Assembly (NCBI GenBank): GCA_021307315.1 | Contig: JAJSPD010000036.1 | Span: 248,001 to 312,000 of the forward strand | Length of the DNA: 64,000 bases | Direction of reading: 5' to 3' | Source: Bisporella sp. PMI_857 | Taxonomy: Eukaryota > Ascomycota > Leotiomycetes > Helotiales > Helotiaceae | Part shown: in pieces, positions 23,409-34,830 of the stretch | How the letters are laid out: the number at the start of each line of letters is the position of its first letter | Numbering within the stretch: position 1 is the first letter of the stretch | Position numbers and translations under genes: made by a program | The notes under the pieces: generated by a model | Database searches by the model: none | What the model was told of the DNA's origin: nothing | The model's input: only the letters and a program-made list of their open reading frames with translations

Positions 23409-24010
23409 ATGGGGTACGGCTGAAAAGGCTACCATTAGCGCCAACACGCCAAAAATCACGGCATGCCACTTTTATTTTGCCGACACACAACTTGGTAAAA
23501 ATCGTGTATAGCGATTTCGCATAACTTAATAACACAACACTTATTGAGGTACCACTCTACTTGTAGCAACGCCGCGTCCTTGATACGTGATTGCCGGTAA
23601 GTAGAATGTGGTAAATTGTTCATGATTGTTGCTGCAGCTACAGTGCGTTCTTTTATATGCCCATTGATATAGGAACCACTATATGCCTCTCACGTGACCT
23701 AAATTACCAAATACTTATATTAAATAACAACGAAAAAATTACAAACTGGATTTATTTAAATTTAATAAATCTAATTAATTTTGATTGTATAAATATGTAC
23801 AGTATTTGTATATGCTTTGTAGTGATATTTGTTTAGAAAAACAAGGCTTTTTCAAGTTATATCGAGTTTAGCGTATCTCGCTTAATACAACGGCAAGGCA
23901 AAATTCTGAAAATAGGACAAGGCAAAAGTGAATCTCGCTTAACTGCCTCAATAAAGGAAATAGTGGAGCGCTAATGGACACTAATGGTAGCCTTTTTAGC
24001 CGTACCCCAT
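23409..24010. mobile_element. MITE-like element, TAA-flanked (PIF/Harbinger-type)
   Basis: Terminal inverted repeats of about 33 bp (ATGGGGTACGGCTGAAAAGG at the left, its near-perfect complement at the right) enclose 602 bp with a very AT-rich core (23690-23880). Both ends are flanked by TAA (23406-23408 and 24011-24013), the 3-bp TWA duplication typical of PIF/Harbinger. No transposase frame is present, so it is non-autonomous. It ends about 120 bp upstream of the HET/NB-ARC/TPR gene. Confidence 0.7.
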
Positions 24011-24132
24011 TAATGTAGGCACCATCTAACAAGGCCATATCAAGCAAGAAACTTGATTCATACATGCACAGACATACCAGCAGTTAACCAGCCAGCCTTA
24101 TTTGTACTGCCTGCGCAAATCGCGGTCGAAAT

Positions 24133-27100
24133 ATGCACCTACTTGAGTACAATGACGATGGCGAAATACATCTTGCCACATTTATTGGCGATGATATCCC
24201 TCGGAATTATGCTATACTTTCGCACACATGGGGAACAGATGAGGTTACATACACAGATATAAAAGATGGCACGGGCAAAAATAAAGCTGGCTATACTAAA
24301 ATACAATTCTGTGGAGAGCAAGCAAAGCGTGATAGCCTGCGATACTTTTGGGTAGATACTTGTTGTATCGACAAAAGAAATAGTACCGAGCTCGCAGAAG
24401 CAGTCAATTCTATGTTTCGCTGGTATCGCGCAGCGACCAAATGCTATGTCTATTTACTAGATGTTTCATGGCCTTATTCCAACACAAGCATTCTATCCGC
24501 GGAGCCGTTTTGGCATACTTTTCGAGAGAGCAGATGGTTCACTCGAGGCTGGACTCTTCAAGAGCTTATTGCTCCCGGATCAGTTGATTTTTTTTCACGA
24601 GAAGGAAAGCTGCTAGGTAATAAAACATCTTTGGAAAAAGACATTTGCGAGGCTACAGGAATCCCGGCAAAAGCTCTTCAAGGGAGTTCTTTGTCAGAAT
24701 TTAGCGTCACTGAGCGAATATCATGGACAGAGAGACGTCAGACTGCTATAGCAGAAGATCGAGCATACTCGTTGCTGGGGATTTTCGATGTGAACATGCC
24801 GCTGATTTATGGCGAAGGAAGGGAGAAGGCGACCAAGCGGCTCCGAGAGGAAATCGACAAGGCCATGAAGGGTACGTTTTCCTTCGCGTCTGCTACAATC
24901 CAGATTTATCGACGCAGGATAATATGAGGAAGCTAATGATTGCCGCAGGTACCAGACGCGAGGACTTCTCAATCACATTTAGTCTTTCCGGTGCTCCTGA
25001 TATTTATCACTTCGTAGCACGAGAGAAGGAACTTGCAGAAATGCACAAGGAACTACAAGGGGACGGTTCCCGTAGAATTGTTACTTTGCATGGCCTCGGC
25101 GGAATTGGCAAAACACAATTGAGTATCAAGTACGCGAAGCAGCATAAAGACAATTACTCAGCAATATTCTGGTTCAATATTAAGGATAAAGATTCTTTAA
25201 AGCAGACACTTATTAAAGTAGCAAAGCAAATAATACGAAATTATCCTGCAGCGAGCTTCCCTAGCAGCATCGATACAAAAGCGAACTTCGACGAAGTAGT
25301 AGATGCTGTGAAAGCGTGGCTAAGTCTGCCGAACAACACGCGATGGCTACTGATATTCGACAATTACGACAACCCGAAAATGGCAGGCAATAAAGATCCA
25401 TCAGCTATAGATATCCGGAAATTCTTCCCAGAATCATACCAAGGCGCAATTATTATTACAACACGATCTTCGCAAGTCAAACTTGGCCATTGTATAAAAG
25501 TTTCAAAGCTTTTGGATATGCACGACAGTCTCAAGATTTTATCGAATGCATCCGACCGAAAAGGTCTAATCCATGGTGAGCAATCTTATATACAAAAACT
25601 TAATCTGACAACGTTAGATATCGATGCTAGACTGCTCGCTAAGGAGTTGGACGGCTTACCTCTTGCTTTAGCAACGGCTGGAGCATACCTTAACCAAGTG
25701 ACAATAGGAATTTCGGAGTATCTCCGCTTGTACAAAGCATCATGGGTGAAACTTCAGCAAATGACTCCCGAGCTAGATTCGTACGAAGATCGCACTCTTT
25801 ATTCAACATGGCAAATCTCGTTTTATCGCTTAGAACAACAAAATCGCTTGTCGGCCGAGCTTCTTCGTTTTTGGGCCTACTTTAATAATCAAGATATCTG
25901 GCTTGAGTTGCTTCAGCACAATAGTTCCAGCGACCCAAAGTGGCTACAAGACCTCACTAAAGACGAACTGAGCTTTCACGGCGCTATGCGAGTTCTAAGT
26001 AATTACGGACTCGTGGAGGAACACGTATCCTCACAACAGTTAGTTGAGTCACGAGGGTACAGTATTCACGGATGTGTTCACGCATGGACAATTCATGTGT
26101 TGAACCAAGAATGGGACTACGATTTAGCTCGATTAGCTATCGAGTGTGTAGGCTCACATGTGCCGAATAGGCAGGATTTTCAGCCATGGGTCTTGCAACG
26201 GCGGCTGCTTCAGCACGCAGCCAAATGCTCGTATATGGTACTTAATTGCATGACTAAAGGAGCTGGCATGGATTGGGCATATTATAATCTTGGCAATCTT
26301 TATGCTGACCAAGACAAGCTTGAGGCGGCCGAGCAGATGTACCAGCGAGCGCTAGTAGAGAGAGAAAAGGCACTAGGTCCAGACCATACATTGACACTGG
26401 ACACGGTCAATAACCTTGGCAATCTCTATACTGACCAAGGCGAGTTTAAAGCGGCCGAGCAGATGTACCAGCGAGCGCTAGCAGGGAGAAAAAAAGCATT
26501 AGGCCCAGACCATATATCGACACTGAACACAGTTAATAATCTTGGCATTCTTTATAGTAAACAAAACAAGTTTAAAGAGGCCGAGCAGATGTACCAGCAA
26601 GCGCTGACAGGGCAAGAAAAAACATTAGGTCCAGACCACATGTCGACACTTGACACAATTAATAACCTTGGCAATTTCTATGCTGACCAAAGCAGGTTTG
26701 ATAAAGCCAAACATATGTACCAGCGAACGTTAGCAGGGAGAGAAAAAGCACTAGGTCCAGGCCACATATTGACACTTGAAACAATTAATAACCTTGGCAA
26801 TTTATATGTTGACCAAAACAAGCTTGAAAAGGCCGAGCAGATGTACCAGCGAGCGCTAGCAGGGAATGAAAAAGCATTAGGTCCTGACCACACATCAACA
26901 CTTGACACGGTCAATAACCTTGGCAATTTATATGTTGACCAAAACAAGCTTGAAAAGGCCGAGCAAATGTACCAGCGAGCGTTAGCAGGGAAAGAAAAAG
27001 CACTAGGCCCTGACCACATTTCAACACTTGACACGGTTAATAACCTTGGAAGTCTTTACAAATCTCAAAACAAGCTTAAGGCGGCCGAACAAATGTACCA

Positions 27101-28205
27101 GCGAGCGCTGGCAGGGAGAGAAAAATCATTAGGTCCGGACCACACATCGACACTGAACACAGTTTACAACCTTGGCATTCTTTATGCTAACCAAGACAAA
27201 CTTGATGAGGCCGAGCAGATGTACCAGCGAGCACTAGCAGGGAGAGAGAAGGCATTAGGCCCAGACCACATATCGACACTAAACGCGGTTATTAACCTTG
27301 GCGTTCTTTATGCCGAACAAAACAAGCTTGAGGAGGCCGAGCAAATGTACCAGCGAGCGCTGGCAAGGGGAGAAAAAGCACTGGGTCTAGACCACACATT
27401 GACACTGAGCACAGTTTACAACTTTGGCATTCTTTATGCTAAACAAAACAAGCTTGAGAAGGCCGAGCAAATGTACCAGCGAGCGTTAGCAGGAAAAACA
27501 AAAGCATTGGGTCCAGACCACATTTCGACACTGAACACAGTTTACAACCTTGGCATTCTTTATGCTAACCAAAACAAGCTTAGTAAGGCCGAGCAGATGT
27601 ACCAGCGAGCGCTAGCAGGGAATGAAAAAGCATTAGGTCCTGACCACACATTAACACTTGACACGGTCAATAACCTTGGCATTTTATATGTTGACCAAAA
27701 CAAGCTTGAAAAGGCCGAGCAGATGTACCAGCGAGCGCTAGCAGGGAAAGAAAAGGCATTAGGTCCTGACCAAATTTCGACACTTGACACAGTTAATAAC
27801 CTTGGCATTCTTTATGCTAAACAAAACAAGCTTGAGAAGGCCGAGCAGATGTACCAGCGAGCGCTGGCAGGGAGAGAGAAGGCATTAGGTCCAGACCACA
27901 TTTCGACACTTGACACGGTCAATAATCTTGGCATTCTTTATGCTGAACAAAACAAGCTTAAGGAGGCCGAGCAAATGTACCAGCGAGCGCTAGCAGGGAT
28001 AGAAAAAGCATTAGGTCCAGACCACACATCGACACTTAACACGGTCTACAATTTGGGACTCCTCTATTCAAAGGAACTAGACAAGCTCGATAAGGCGAAA
28101 GATATGTATCAGCGAGCGCTGAAAGGGTATGCGAAAGCGGTGGGTTCAGAGCACAAGTGGACCTTTGACGCCGTTGAAGCTCTGAGCAATCTCCACCAAG
28201 CTTGA
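24133..28205 (+). CDS. HET / NB-ARC-like / TPR-array STAND protein, ~1331 aa
   Basis: Two exons, 24133-24871 and 24949-28205, are joined by a 77-nt intron (GTACGT..CGCAG, branch GCTAATG) with the frame preserved. Exon 1 is a HET domain of the common short type: MHLLEYNDDGEIHL, YAILSHTWG, YFWVDTCCIDKRN, WTLQELIAPGSVDFF, AYSLLGIFDVNMPLIYGEG. Exon 2 starts with an NB-ARC/NACHT-like ATPase: GREK-type entry (VAREKELAEM), Walker A LHGLGGIGKTQL, Walker B-like WLLIFDNYDN, then DGLPLALATAGAYL. From ~residue 700 there are 15 TPR units of 42 residues (EAAEQMYQRALxxxEKALGP). The plan matches known fungal NLRs with a death-effector-like HET domain and a ligand-sensing repeat array. It appears intact. Confidence 0.93.
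26300..28180 (+). repeat. 126-bp tandem repeat array encoding 15 TPR units
   Basis: Each unit contains AGATGTACCAGCGAGCGCTA and GACCACA-type blocks at a 126-bp period. Units in the middle (for example the two at ~26820-27060 and those at ~27600-27960) differ at few positions. The last unit (KGYAKAVGSEHKWTF) and the fourth are the most diverged. Such uniformity suggests recent unit exchange. Confidence 0.9.
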
Positions 28206-29463
28206 ACACAAAGAGCTTCATGAAGCGGATAGGCTAGACATGTTAGTAAACTTGGCTGATAGTGAATACTGTAGTACTGAGTAGCTGCATAGTGCTTTAA
28301 GTAAGCCCCAAGGTATGCCTCCGCAATGGCCTTGCGCAATATGGCTTTCATGTTGGAGGGGTCTGTGTCAAATAGTCGACTACTCGTGTCCAGTCAGCGA
28401 AGGGGTTCCTTGGATGATCGGCACTGTTTCAAAGGCGTTAGTAGATCCTGGCCTCGCCAAATATAGACCTAGATATAAATTCTTGTTCTCCCTTTGAAAT
28501 TAAGAAGCCTTTTGCTGTTGCGCTAGTGGATTTTACGATTCAAACAAGGGCTCTTTCCATGGGACAAAAGCCTCACACCGCAGTCTTGAGCATAGTGAAA
28601 GCATGGCCAAGGTTGTGTATATCCAGCTTTCTCTTATAGCGACGAGGAGTTTTTTCTGCGATATGACTGGGGGGGACTTCGGGGGAACGAACTGTCAGCC
28701 TAAGGGATTGTGGTCTTTTTATTTCTATCGAAGGGATGTGGGTATTGCGGAATTTCGAACGTGACATGCCCGTGTAACTTATGTAGTATACTGCTAGGCC
28801 AGGAAGTAGAATATTAATATCGGTTACTCACGGCACAACGGAATAGCGCCTGAAGTTAGTCTCGCTTTGAATTGCGATAGCGGTTGATGCCTGTGTACTT
28901 ACCTGTGCACTTTACCGTAGAGAGGAGAAGACAGAACCTCGGCGAAAGCTGCGAAATAATCTCCCGAACAGACAACTGTTTCCGCACCAACCAATAGCAT
29001 TATCACAGATCTTTAAACTGCAAAGAGAAATGGTAATCCAAAATGATCCTCTGATTAAACGCGGGAGTGCCTTCTAACCCCTATGGCATTTACACATGAG
29101 AAGTGCGGAAATATTAACGTATTCGGCGGGTCGGTTGAAAATATCCCTATCCCTGTAAATGTCACCTAAATCGGTTAAACGTGTTGATATTTGTTGGGGC
29201 TGTGTTCTACACCCATTTCAGATCTGGGCATCGGTCCCCTCGGCATGCGGACTCGGCTCCGAGTGTTCAATGTGATTGAAATTAGCTTTACAACATAGCT
29301 CTATCGAATATTTCAGCCTGTTAGTAGCTTTATTATTACTAACATTTGATTTATCCCTGCGACTTGAAAATATATATAAAAAGTGCCATTGTTCATTCTC
29401 TCCTTTGCATTGCATCAAAGCCTTTCGTCGGCTTGATACAGCAGCGATATACAACTTCGAAAG
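28206..29463. other. Intergenic and P450 promoter region
   Basis: No convincing gene in 1.25 kb. A minus frame at 28573-28767 has no recognisable family. The last 100 bp carry the P450 TATA box. Confidence 0.5.
29371..29380 (+). promoter_or_regulatory. TATA-like box of the P450 gene
   Basis: TATATATAAA sits 84 bp upstream of the ATG at 29464 in an otherwise mixed-sequence promoter. Confidence 0.5.
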
Positions 29464-31315
29464 ATGACACTTGCCATGGACTTCTCTGAATGGAACAAGC
29501 AGGACGCAGTTGTATTCGCAGTGGCACTGCTTGTGACATGGGTAATCGCGTCATGCACACAAGCCTTCTTAGTGCCCATCCCTGGACCTTTTTTGTGTAA
29601 ATTGACGGTATGGTACCTTAGGTGGCATCAGTTTAAAGGTATTTCGGTTGCTAACCCCGCGTAACATTGCTTTACGTCGCTTACAAAAATGTAGCAACCA
29701 GGGAGGAATTCATCGAACACTGCCATAAACGCTATGGGGACATTGTTATGATAACTCCCACCGAGATCTCATTCCGTGCGGCCGACGCAATAAGGGATAT
29801 CTTCGCAAAAAACAAGCTCGACAAAGATTATTCAGTTTTGCTAGAACAGTGGGGAGAAACCAATCTCGTTTCTACCCAAGAAGCGGCTCTTCACCAAGCC
29901 CGACGCAAAGTCGTTGCCCCTGCATACACGGCACCAGCCATTACCTCACCTGCCTCGCAAAACATATTCCGCTCGCTAATCAAAAAGCTAGAAAGCCAGA
30001 TTGATTATGAAGGTTTGCAGAATAAGGGCTCTGTGAACATTTTCGAGCTTTTTCGGTGGTTTGCAACGGATCTTACGTCCTGTGTCGTCTATGGAACAGA
30101 GCATGCGCTCAACACACTCGAAAGTCAAGGCGATCGTGAAACTATGCAGTTTATCCTGACGCCAATAGAAAAGCAAGGAACATCCATTCCGATTTTATTG
30201 GTTCAATGGTTTCCAAGTAGGTCATGATGCGATTATTACCCAACTCCTTTGACATGATGACGAGCTGAGTTGTTGTGATAATGACAGGGTTTATTAAAGC
30301 CTTGACAACGTCCAAATTACTACCACCGTCACTACGAGGAATCGCCAATGTCACTACAGGAATGCATCGGTATTCCTTAGAAACGTATAAAAAGAAAATG
30401 GCACAGCCAGATCTGGAAAAGACGAGCCCGCTATCACACATCGATTTGCTTATGGCAGAGTTCCACAAGAAGGGCCCCACTCCTGTAATTCCGACGGAGA
30501 CCTATATAGCCAGCGACTCGCTTGACCATTTCTTTGCAGGTATTTTGCCCCAGAAGCTATAGTTAACCTTCTTTTACTAATTTTGATCCAGGATGCCTAA
30601 CCGCTGCGGACGGTCTCTCTTGGTTGGTTTGGGAAATGTCACTGTCTGATAATCGACATCGGCAGCTCAAGCTTCGTGAAGAACTACATAGTGCTGGAAT
30701 CCTTCCGGAGACAGAGATTCAGCTCACGGATATCGTCAAGCTACCATATCTTAACGCGGTGCTGAAAGAGACTTTACGTCGTCACCCACCCGTACCGTTT
30801 TCGCTAGACAGAATAGTAAAACCTGGCCAAGAAGTTTACGTGATGGGCCATAAGATCAAGCCCGGGGCAAGTCTAAACTCTGGGCTCAACAATGGCTAGC
30901 TAATTTCCTCTAGATGAAGGCTTCAGCGCAGATATACTCTGTTCATCGCTATCCCGAGGTTTTTACTGAACCCGAGGACTGGAATCCCGAGCGCTGGGAG
31001 ATACCAAGTGATTCCGTACAATCGCAAGCAATGACAAGATATTTTTGGCCTTTTGGTTCAGGACAGAGAATGTGTATTGGCATGCAGTAAGTGCTTGAAA
31101 AACTCCCACAACCGAGAGCAATTAGAGCTCATTATTTCAATAGCGTTGCATGGGCCGAGATTCGGTTTGCAGCGGCTAAAATTTTCTCCGCCTACGATGT
31201 CTCCCTCGCATCTGAATGGTTTGGCGACAAGGAAGAGTTATTGCCAGATGGGCAGCGATCACACCTTTTCCCTCATGAGCACAATGAACCTATTATTTTC
31301 AACAAACTGGCATGA
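29464..31315 (+). CDS. Cytochrome P450 monooxygenase, ~522 aa
   Basis: Six exons join in frame: 29464-29638, 29695-30216, 30288-30539, 30592-30866, 30914-31086 and 31144-31315. An N-terminal anchor helix (AVVFAVALLVTWVIASC) is followed by the proline-rich hinge VPIPGPF. The oxygen-binding helix reads FFAGCLTAADGLSWL. The K-helix is KETLRRHPP (ExxR), and the heme loop is FGSGQRMCIG with the cysteine ligand. The length is normal for a microsomal fungal P450. Intron 4 (30867-30913) has a GC donor (GCAAGT) that the frame requires. Substrate cannot be told; no biosynthetic backbone gene is near. Confidence 0.92.
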
Positions 31316-32631
31316 GGCTCTATTTCGTTTAGCCCTTTAGATCTATCTTTATGGGTACTAAGCAGCAGAACAAGACCTAATGGTATGTCAACGCTATACC
31401 CGGGACATTAGGCTCATTGTGCCCTCTAACGTTCCGACCATTCGAGCCAACAGTTACAGGACTATGTTACACTCCCTACTCTCCAATATGTTAATATATT
31501 AATAGAATCTTCCGTATTTGAAGGACCTATACCAAACGATGTTTTATGCGTGGATGCTAAAGTGAATGTGTTTAAATATTGAGATGTCTCTTCGCCTATA
31601 TTCTATTACTTTTCAGCCGATCATGGTTAGAAAAAAAATTAGAGAAATATTCGTATTGGTGTACTATACAGTTGCTTTTGCATGGAGACTATATGTCCGA
31701 AAACGAAGATAAACGACCCCACATTATGGTAGCGGCCATTGTAAATAAGGCATCTAATAGACAGCAAGAGTCCTCTGCCAGACGCGTAACAGTAATACAA
31801 TTGAGCCAAGAAAAGCTATAGCTCCATGGGAAATGAGAAATGCAGCAACGATGTCATCTGAGAAGAATCTCCCATGGTATTGACTCGGCCTAGAAAATCC
31901 CGGGGGGGAACTTGGGCAGACAACGCCAAGCAGCCAGGCATGAAAAGTAGCGACGAGTAACCACTAAGCAAAACCTATGGTAATGGACTCTCGCTTCAAA
32001 CGCCAAGTCGAGCGGATATTTGTAAAATGGATTATCTACAGCGGCATTGCTGGTAAAGCTGAGGAAGATCAACGCGCTTTTACAGGAGAGAAATGCTCCT
32101 TCTCGGCCATCAGAATCGCAATGGCATTCACTGGAATGATCACGAGGGGGCGGGTGGGTCATCCGCCTTTTGGTCCTGAGGGTTGCCGTCTCGGTAATCC
32201 CACTCCACGTCCCCCACTTAAAGGTGGGCGTCATATACTTCGTAGATTGTACATGACCACTTAGATGGTGGGGGCTTCTGGGTGGTCTATGCCCCCAGAT
32301 GATGAGGGCTTTCCATCGGGTGAGTCGTCATTGCCTTAAGCGAGTGATATCCACATTCCAACCCGTACCACCAATTTGTTTGCCCTTCTTTTAGGCGAGG
32401 TCAGTGGTGTAACCAATGAGGTGTTGCACTGTATTTTGTGTGTGATTTCCAGCTTCTGGGAGGTCGTGGTAGTCAGAAAGGACCCCTTAGAGGCGTTTCC
32501 CCCTTAGAACAATCCCGTGGCCTGGTGGGCCAGCATCCAACGAATGCCGACAGTTGGCAATCACCGCGGCGACCCCCAGGAACTACAGTAGCCGCGAAAG
32601 TTGTTTATAATTTTTGCGGAGAACAAGCCCG
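31316..32631. other. Intergenic, nothing recognised
   Basis: Several short frames (31579-31821 plus, 31890-32234 minus, 32438-32653 plus) show no family. A GC-rich patch lies at ~32140-32300. Confidence 0.45.
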
Positions 32632-32885
32632 TGTAACAACTCAAGACGAATAGGGATCTCGATCCGTAGATCTCAGGGAGAAGGACTCAAAGGTATGAAC
32701 GACTATTAATTGTTATAACGAAGAGAACAAGCTACAGACAGAAGAAGGGAAGGAAAGCAGTGCTTTATATACAGGAGACTGGCCAGGGGCCAGTGTAGGC
32801 GAGGCCCTGTGGTGTCAGGGGCCGAACCCTAAACGGCCGAGCCCCAAGAGGCTCTGAGTGAGATAGGGCCAGGGCCGTGACAACA
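32632..32885 (-). mobile_element. Solo LTR, family B, copy 1
   Basis: Read on the minus strand the 254-bp element starts TGTTGTCACGGCCCTGG and ends GAGTTGTTACA (TG..CA ends). It contains TATATAAAGC and a CTTCGTTATAAC block. A diverged, shorter copy lies at 47205-47411 on the plus strand. Flanking 5-bp sequences do not match, so no duplication is claimed. Confidence 0.65.
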
Positions 32886-33377
32886 AGCTTGTAGAATCAG
32901 TGGAATCACGAGTGAAAGCTTTGCGCAAGGCAAAAGATTAGTATACAAAATATTGAAAAAGAATCAAAAGCTTTCAATTGATACAAATTTCAAGCCTGTA
33001 CGATAATTATTGGGACTGATATTTTAATTTAATAGAAGGTAGTGGTAATACGATAGAATGAGATTTTGGTGGGGATTACCCCGCTACATGCACACAAAGA
33101 CTAAATGACAGTAATTTTACTAGCTACCAAGTAAAGGAATAACTGTTATCGCGGTCACACTCCACATCGTTACGTGTTCTTCAAAAGCAAATAGGTAAAA
33201 TAGAGGAGGCCCAAGGAAAAATTGCAAAGCAAAACAACCATAACTTATACCCCCATTCGATTCTCAACCAACTATCTTCCTTTCCCGCCTAAATTACTTC
33301 CGAACTTGAAATCTCGCCAACTTGAGCAGCCTACCCTTCAACTTCAACTCCGTGTCCCCACTGAATTCTTTCGCCCC
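32886..33377. other. Intergenic, nothing recognised
   Basis: AT-rich spacer between the solo LTR and the 3' end of the C2H2 gene. Confidence 0.45.
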
Positions 33378-34262
33378 TCAAATGGCCATCCTGTGTTTCT
33401 TCCGCTGGTGGTCACGAAGCTTGTCTGCACGGTAAAATGCCCTGGGGCCACGACGGCTGCACCCATGAACAGTGCACGGGTACCGAGGGGCACTATGCTT
33501 CTGTCTGTGGCGAATGAAGTCACCTCGGCGGGTGATTATTTCTCCGCACCCGGGGTAGTCGCAGGTATGTGGGTTGGTGTTGACGTTAGAATGACGAGAT
33601 GTTACCCCTCTGGCTATAGGACGACGCCCCGCAGGAGCAATAGACATGCTGGTAGCATGAGCAGGTAATGCTGGAGCGGCGGGCATGCCGGTAGTGGCGG
33701 GAAAGGGCAACTGATTGTTGAAGCTTGTCATACCCGTTTGAGGATCGATAGCTGTTAAATCATCCTGTTGAGGAAATGAATTGAAGTTGCCGAAGTCATT
33801 AGGCATAACGCCGAAGTCATTATGGAAATCAAAGTCAGGAAACTGGAGTGTTGGATCAGGTTGACCGTTTGTGATGGCATTAAAATGGACAGGAGAATAG
33901 TCGACTGAGCTCAAGGCGGGGATAAAGCTTTGTCCGAAATCCAGTGTCACAGAAGTCGAGTTTTGACCAAACTCCTGGGAAGCAGGATCCCAGGAAGGAG
34001 GCGTGATAGAGAATTCGGAATTCCATCCATTATTCCATCCATCGCAGGAAGTGCTCACCGCTTGTTGCCAGGATTCATGATTGCTTGGTGACAAGTTCAG
34101 TGACCAGACCGGGATATGCTGATCTGAAGTTGCGGTCGCACCCGAAATCCCTGGAAGTAGCTGATTGGGGAAGGGAGATGTGACGAAAGAGTTGGCATCA
34201 TGATGACTTCCAATGGCGTTGATGAGATTAGAGCTTGGATCTGCTAGTTCCCAAGGACTCAA
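33378..34262 (-). CDS. C2H2 zinc-finger protein, 294 aa
   Basis: A single exon with a low-complexity N-terminal part rich in N, D, S, P and F (DPTLQFPDFDFHNDFG), which looks like an activation region. Two C-terminal C2H2 fingers follow: CDYPGCGEIITRRGDFIRH..H and CTVHGCSRRGPRAFYRADKL..H. The spacing C-x4-C..H-x3-H and the position at the extreme C-terminus are common in fungal transcription-factor-like proteins. It is divergent from the C2H2-ankyrin gene at 34831, with ~570 bp between them. A frame just upstream (34259-34480) could be a 5' exon but shows no domain. Targets unknown. Confidence 0.8.
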   Translation of the reverse strand: MSPWELADPSSNLINAIGSHHDANSFVTSPFPNQLLPGISGATATSDQHIPVWSLNLSPSNHESWQQAVSTSCDGWNNGWNSEFSITPPSWDPASQEFGQNSTSVTLDFGQSFIPALSSVDYSPVHFNAITNGQPDPTLQFPDFDFHNDFGVMPNDFGNFNSFPQQDDLTAIDPQTGMTSFNNQLPFPATTGMPAAPALPAHATSMSIAPAGRRPIARGVTSRHSNVNTNPHTCDYPGCGEIITRRGDFIRHRQKHSAPRYPCTVHGCSRRGPRAFYRADKLRDHQRKKHRMAI

Positions 34263-34830
34263 AGAGGCGCTTGAGGCTGAGTTGATTTGGATGTCGCATG
34301 GACGAGCTGAGGGAGCAAGGCTGGAGGCATACTCGCATTAGCGTTAAAAAAAAATCTTACTCGGTGCGACAATTGCTGCCTGTCGACATAGTGTCCTGAA
34401 CAAGAGGGCGACAAATAATAAGTAGTTGTGAGAAATAAGGTGACCAATAAATTTGGAAGAGGGCGAAAGCGGGCGGCCAATCACCGGAGCTGCGTAGATT
34501 TCAGATACTGGCGAGGCTGGCCAAGTCCACGAATTTGGGAGGAAAGTTGAGGGGGAGGTTGGTTCTTTAACATCACAGCCGGAGTCCCATGCATCAGCTT
34601 AGCGCAGGGGCTTACATACGACAACCTTGCTGCATACGCATCATACTGCAGTAGCCTTGTACAAGGTCTCGCTCAAATCTGCTGTAGAAGCAGGCAGTGA
34701 TAATACCTGCACTTTTAAAACTTTGGTCTTGAATCAGTCTACTAATTACTTCGCTCACAGTCAACACCATCCGAACTAGAATTTCCACTTCCGCACACCT
34801 TTTGATACAAATTTTAATCCAGCAGACATC

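Noticed and set aside
26678..27808. Minus-strand frames opposite the TPR array
   Set aside because: Antisense shadows of a 126-bp repeat; composition mirrors the TPR units.
29464..31315. P450 and permease as part of a biosynthetic gene cluster
   Set aside because: No polyketide synthase, peptide synthetase, terpene cyclase or pathway regulator lies nearby, and NLR genes separate them.
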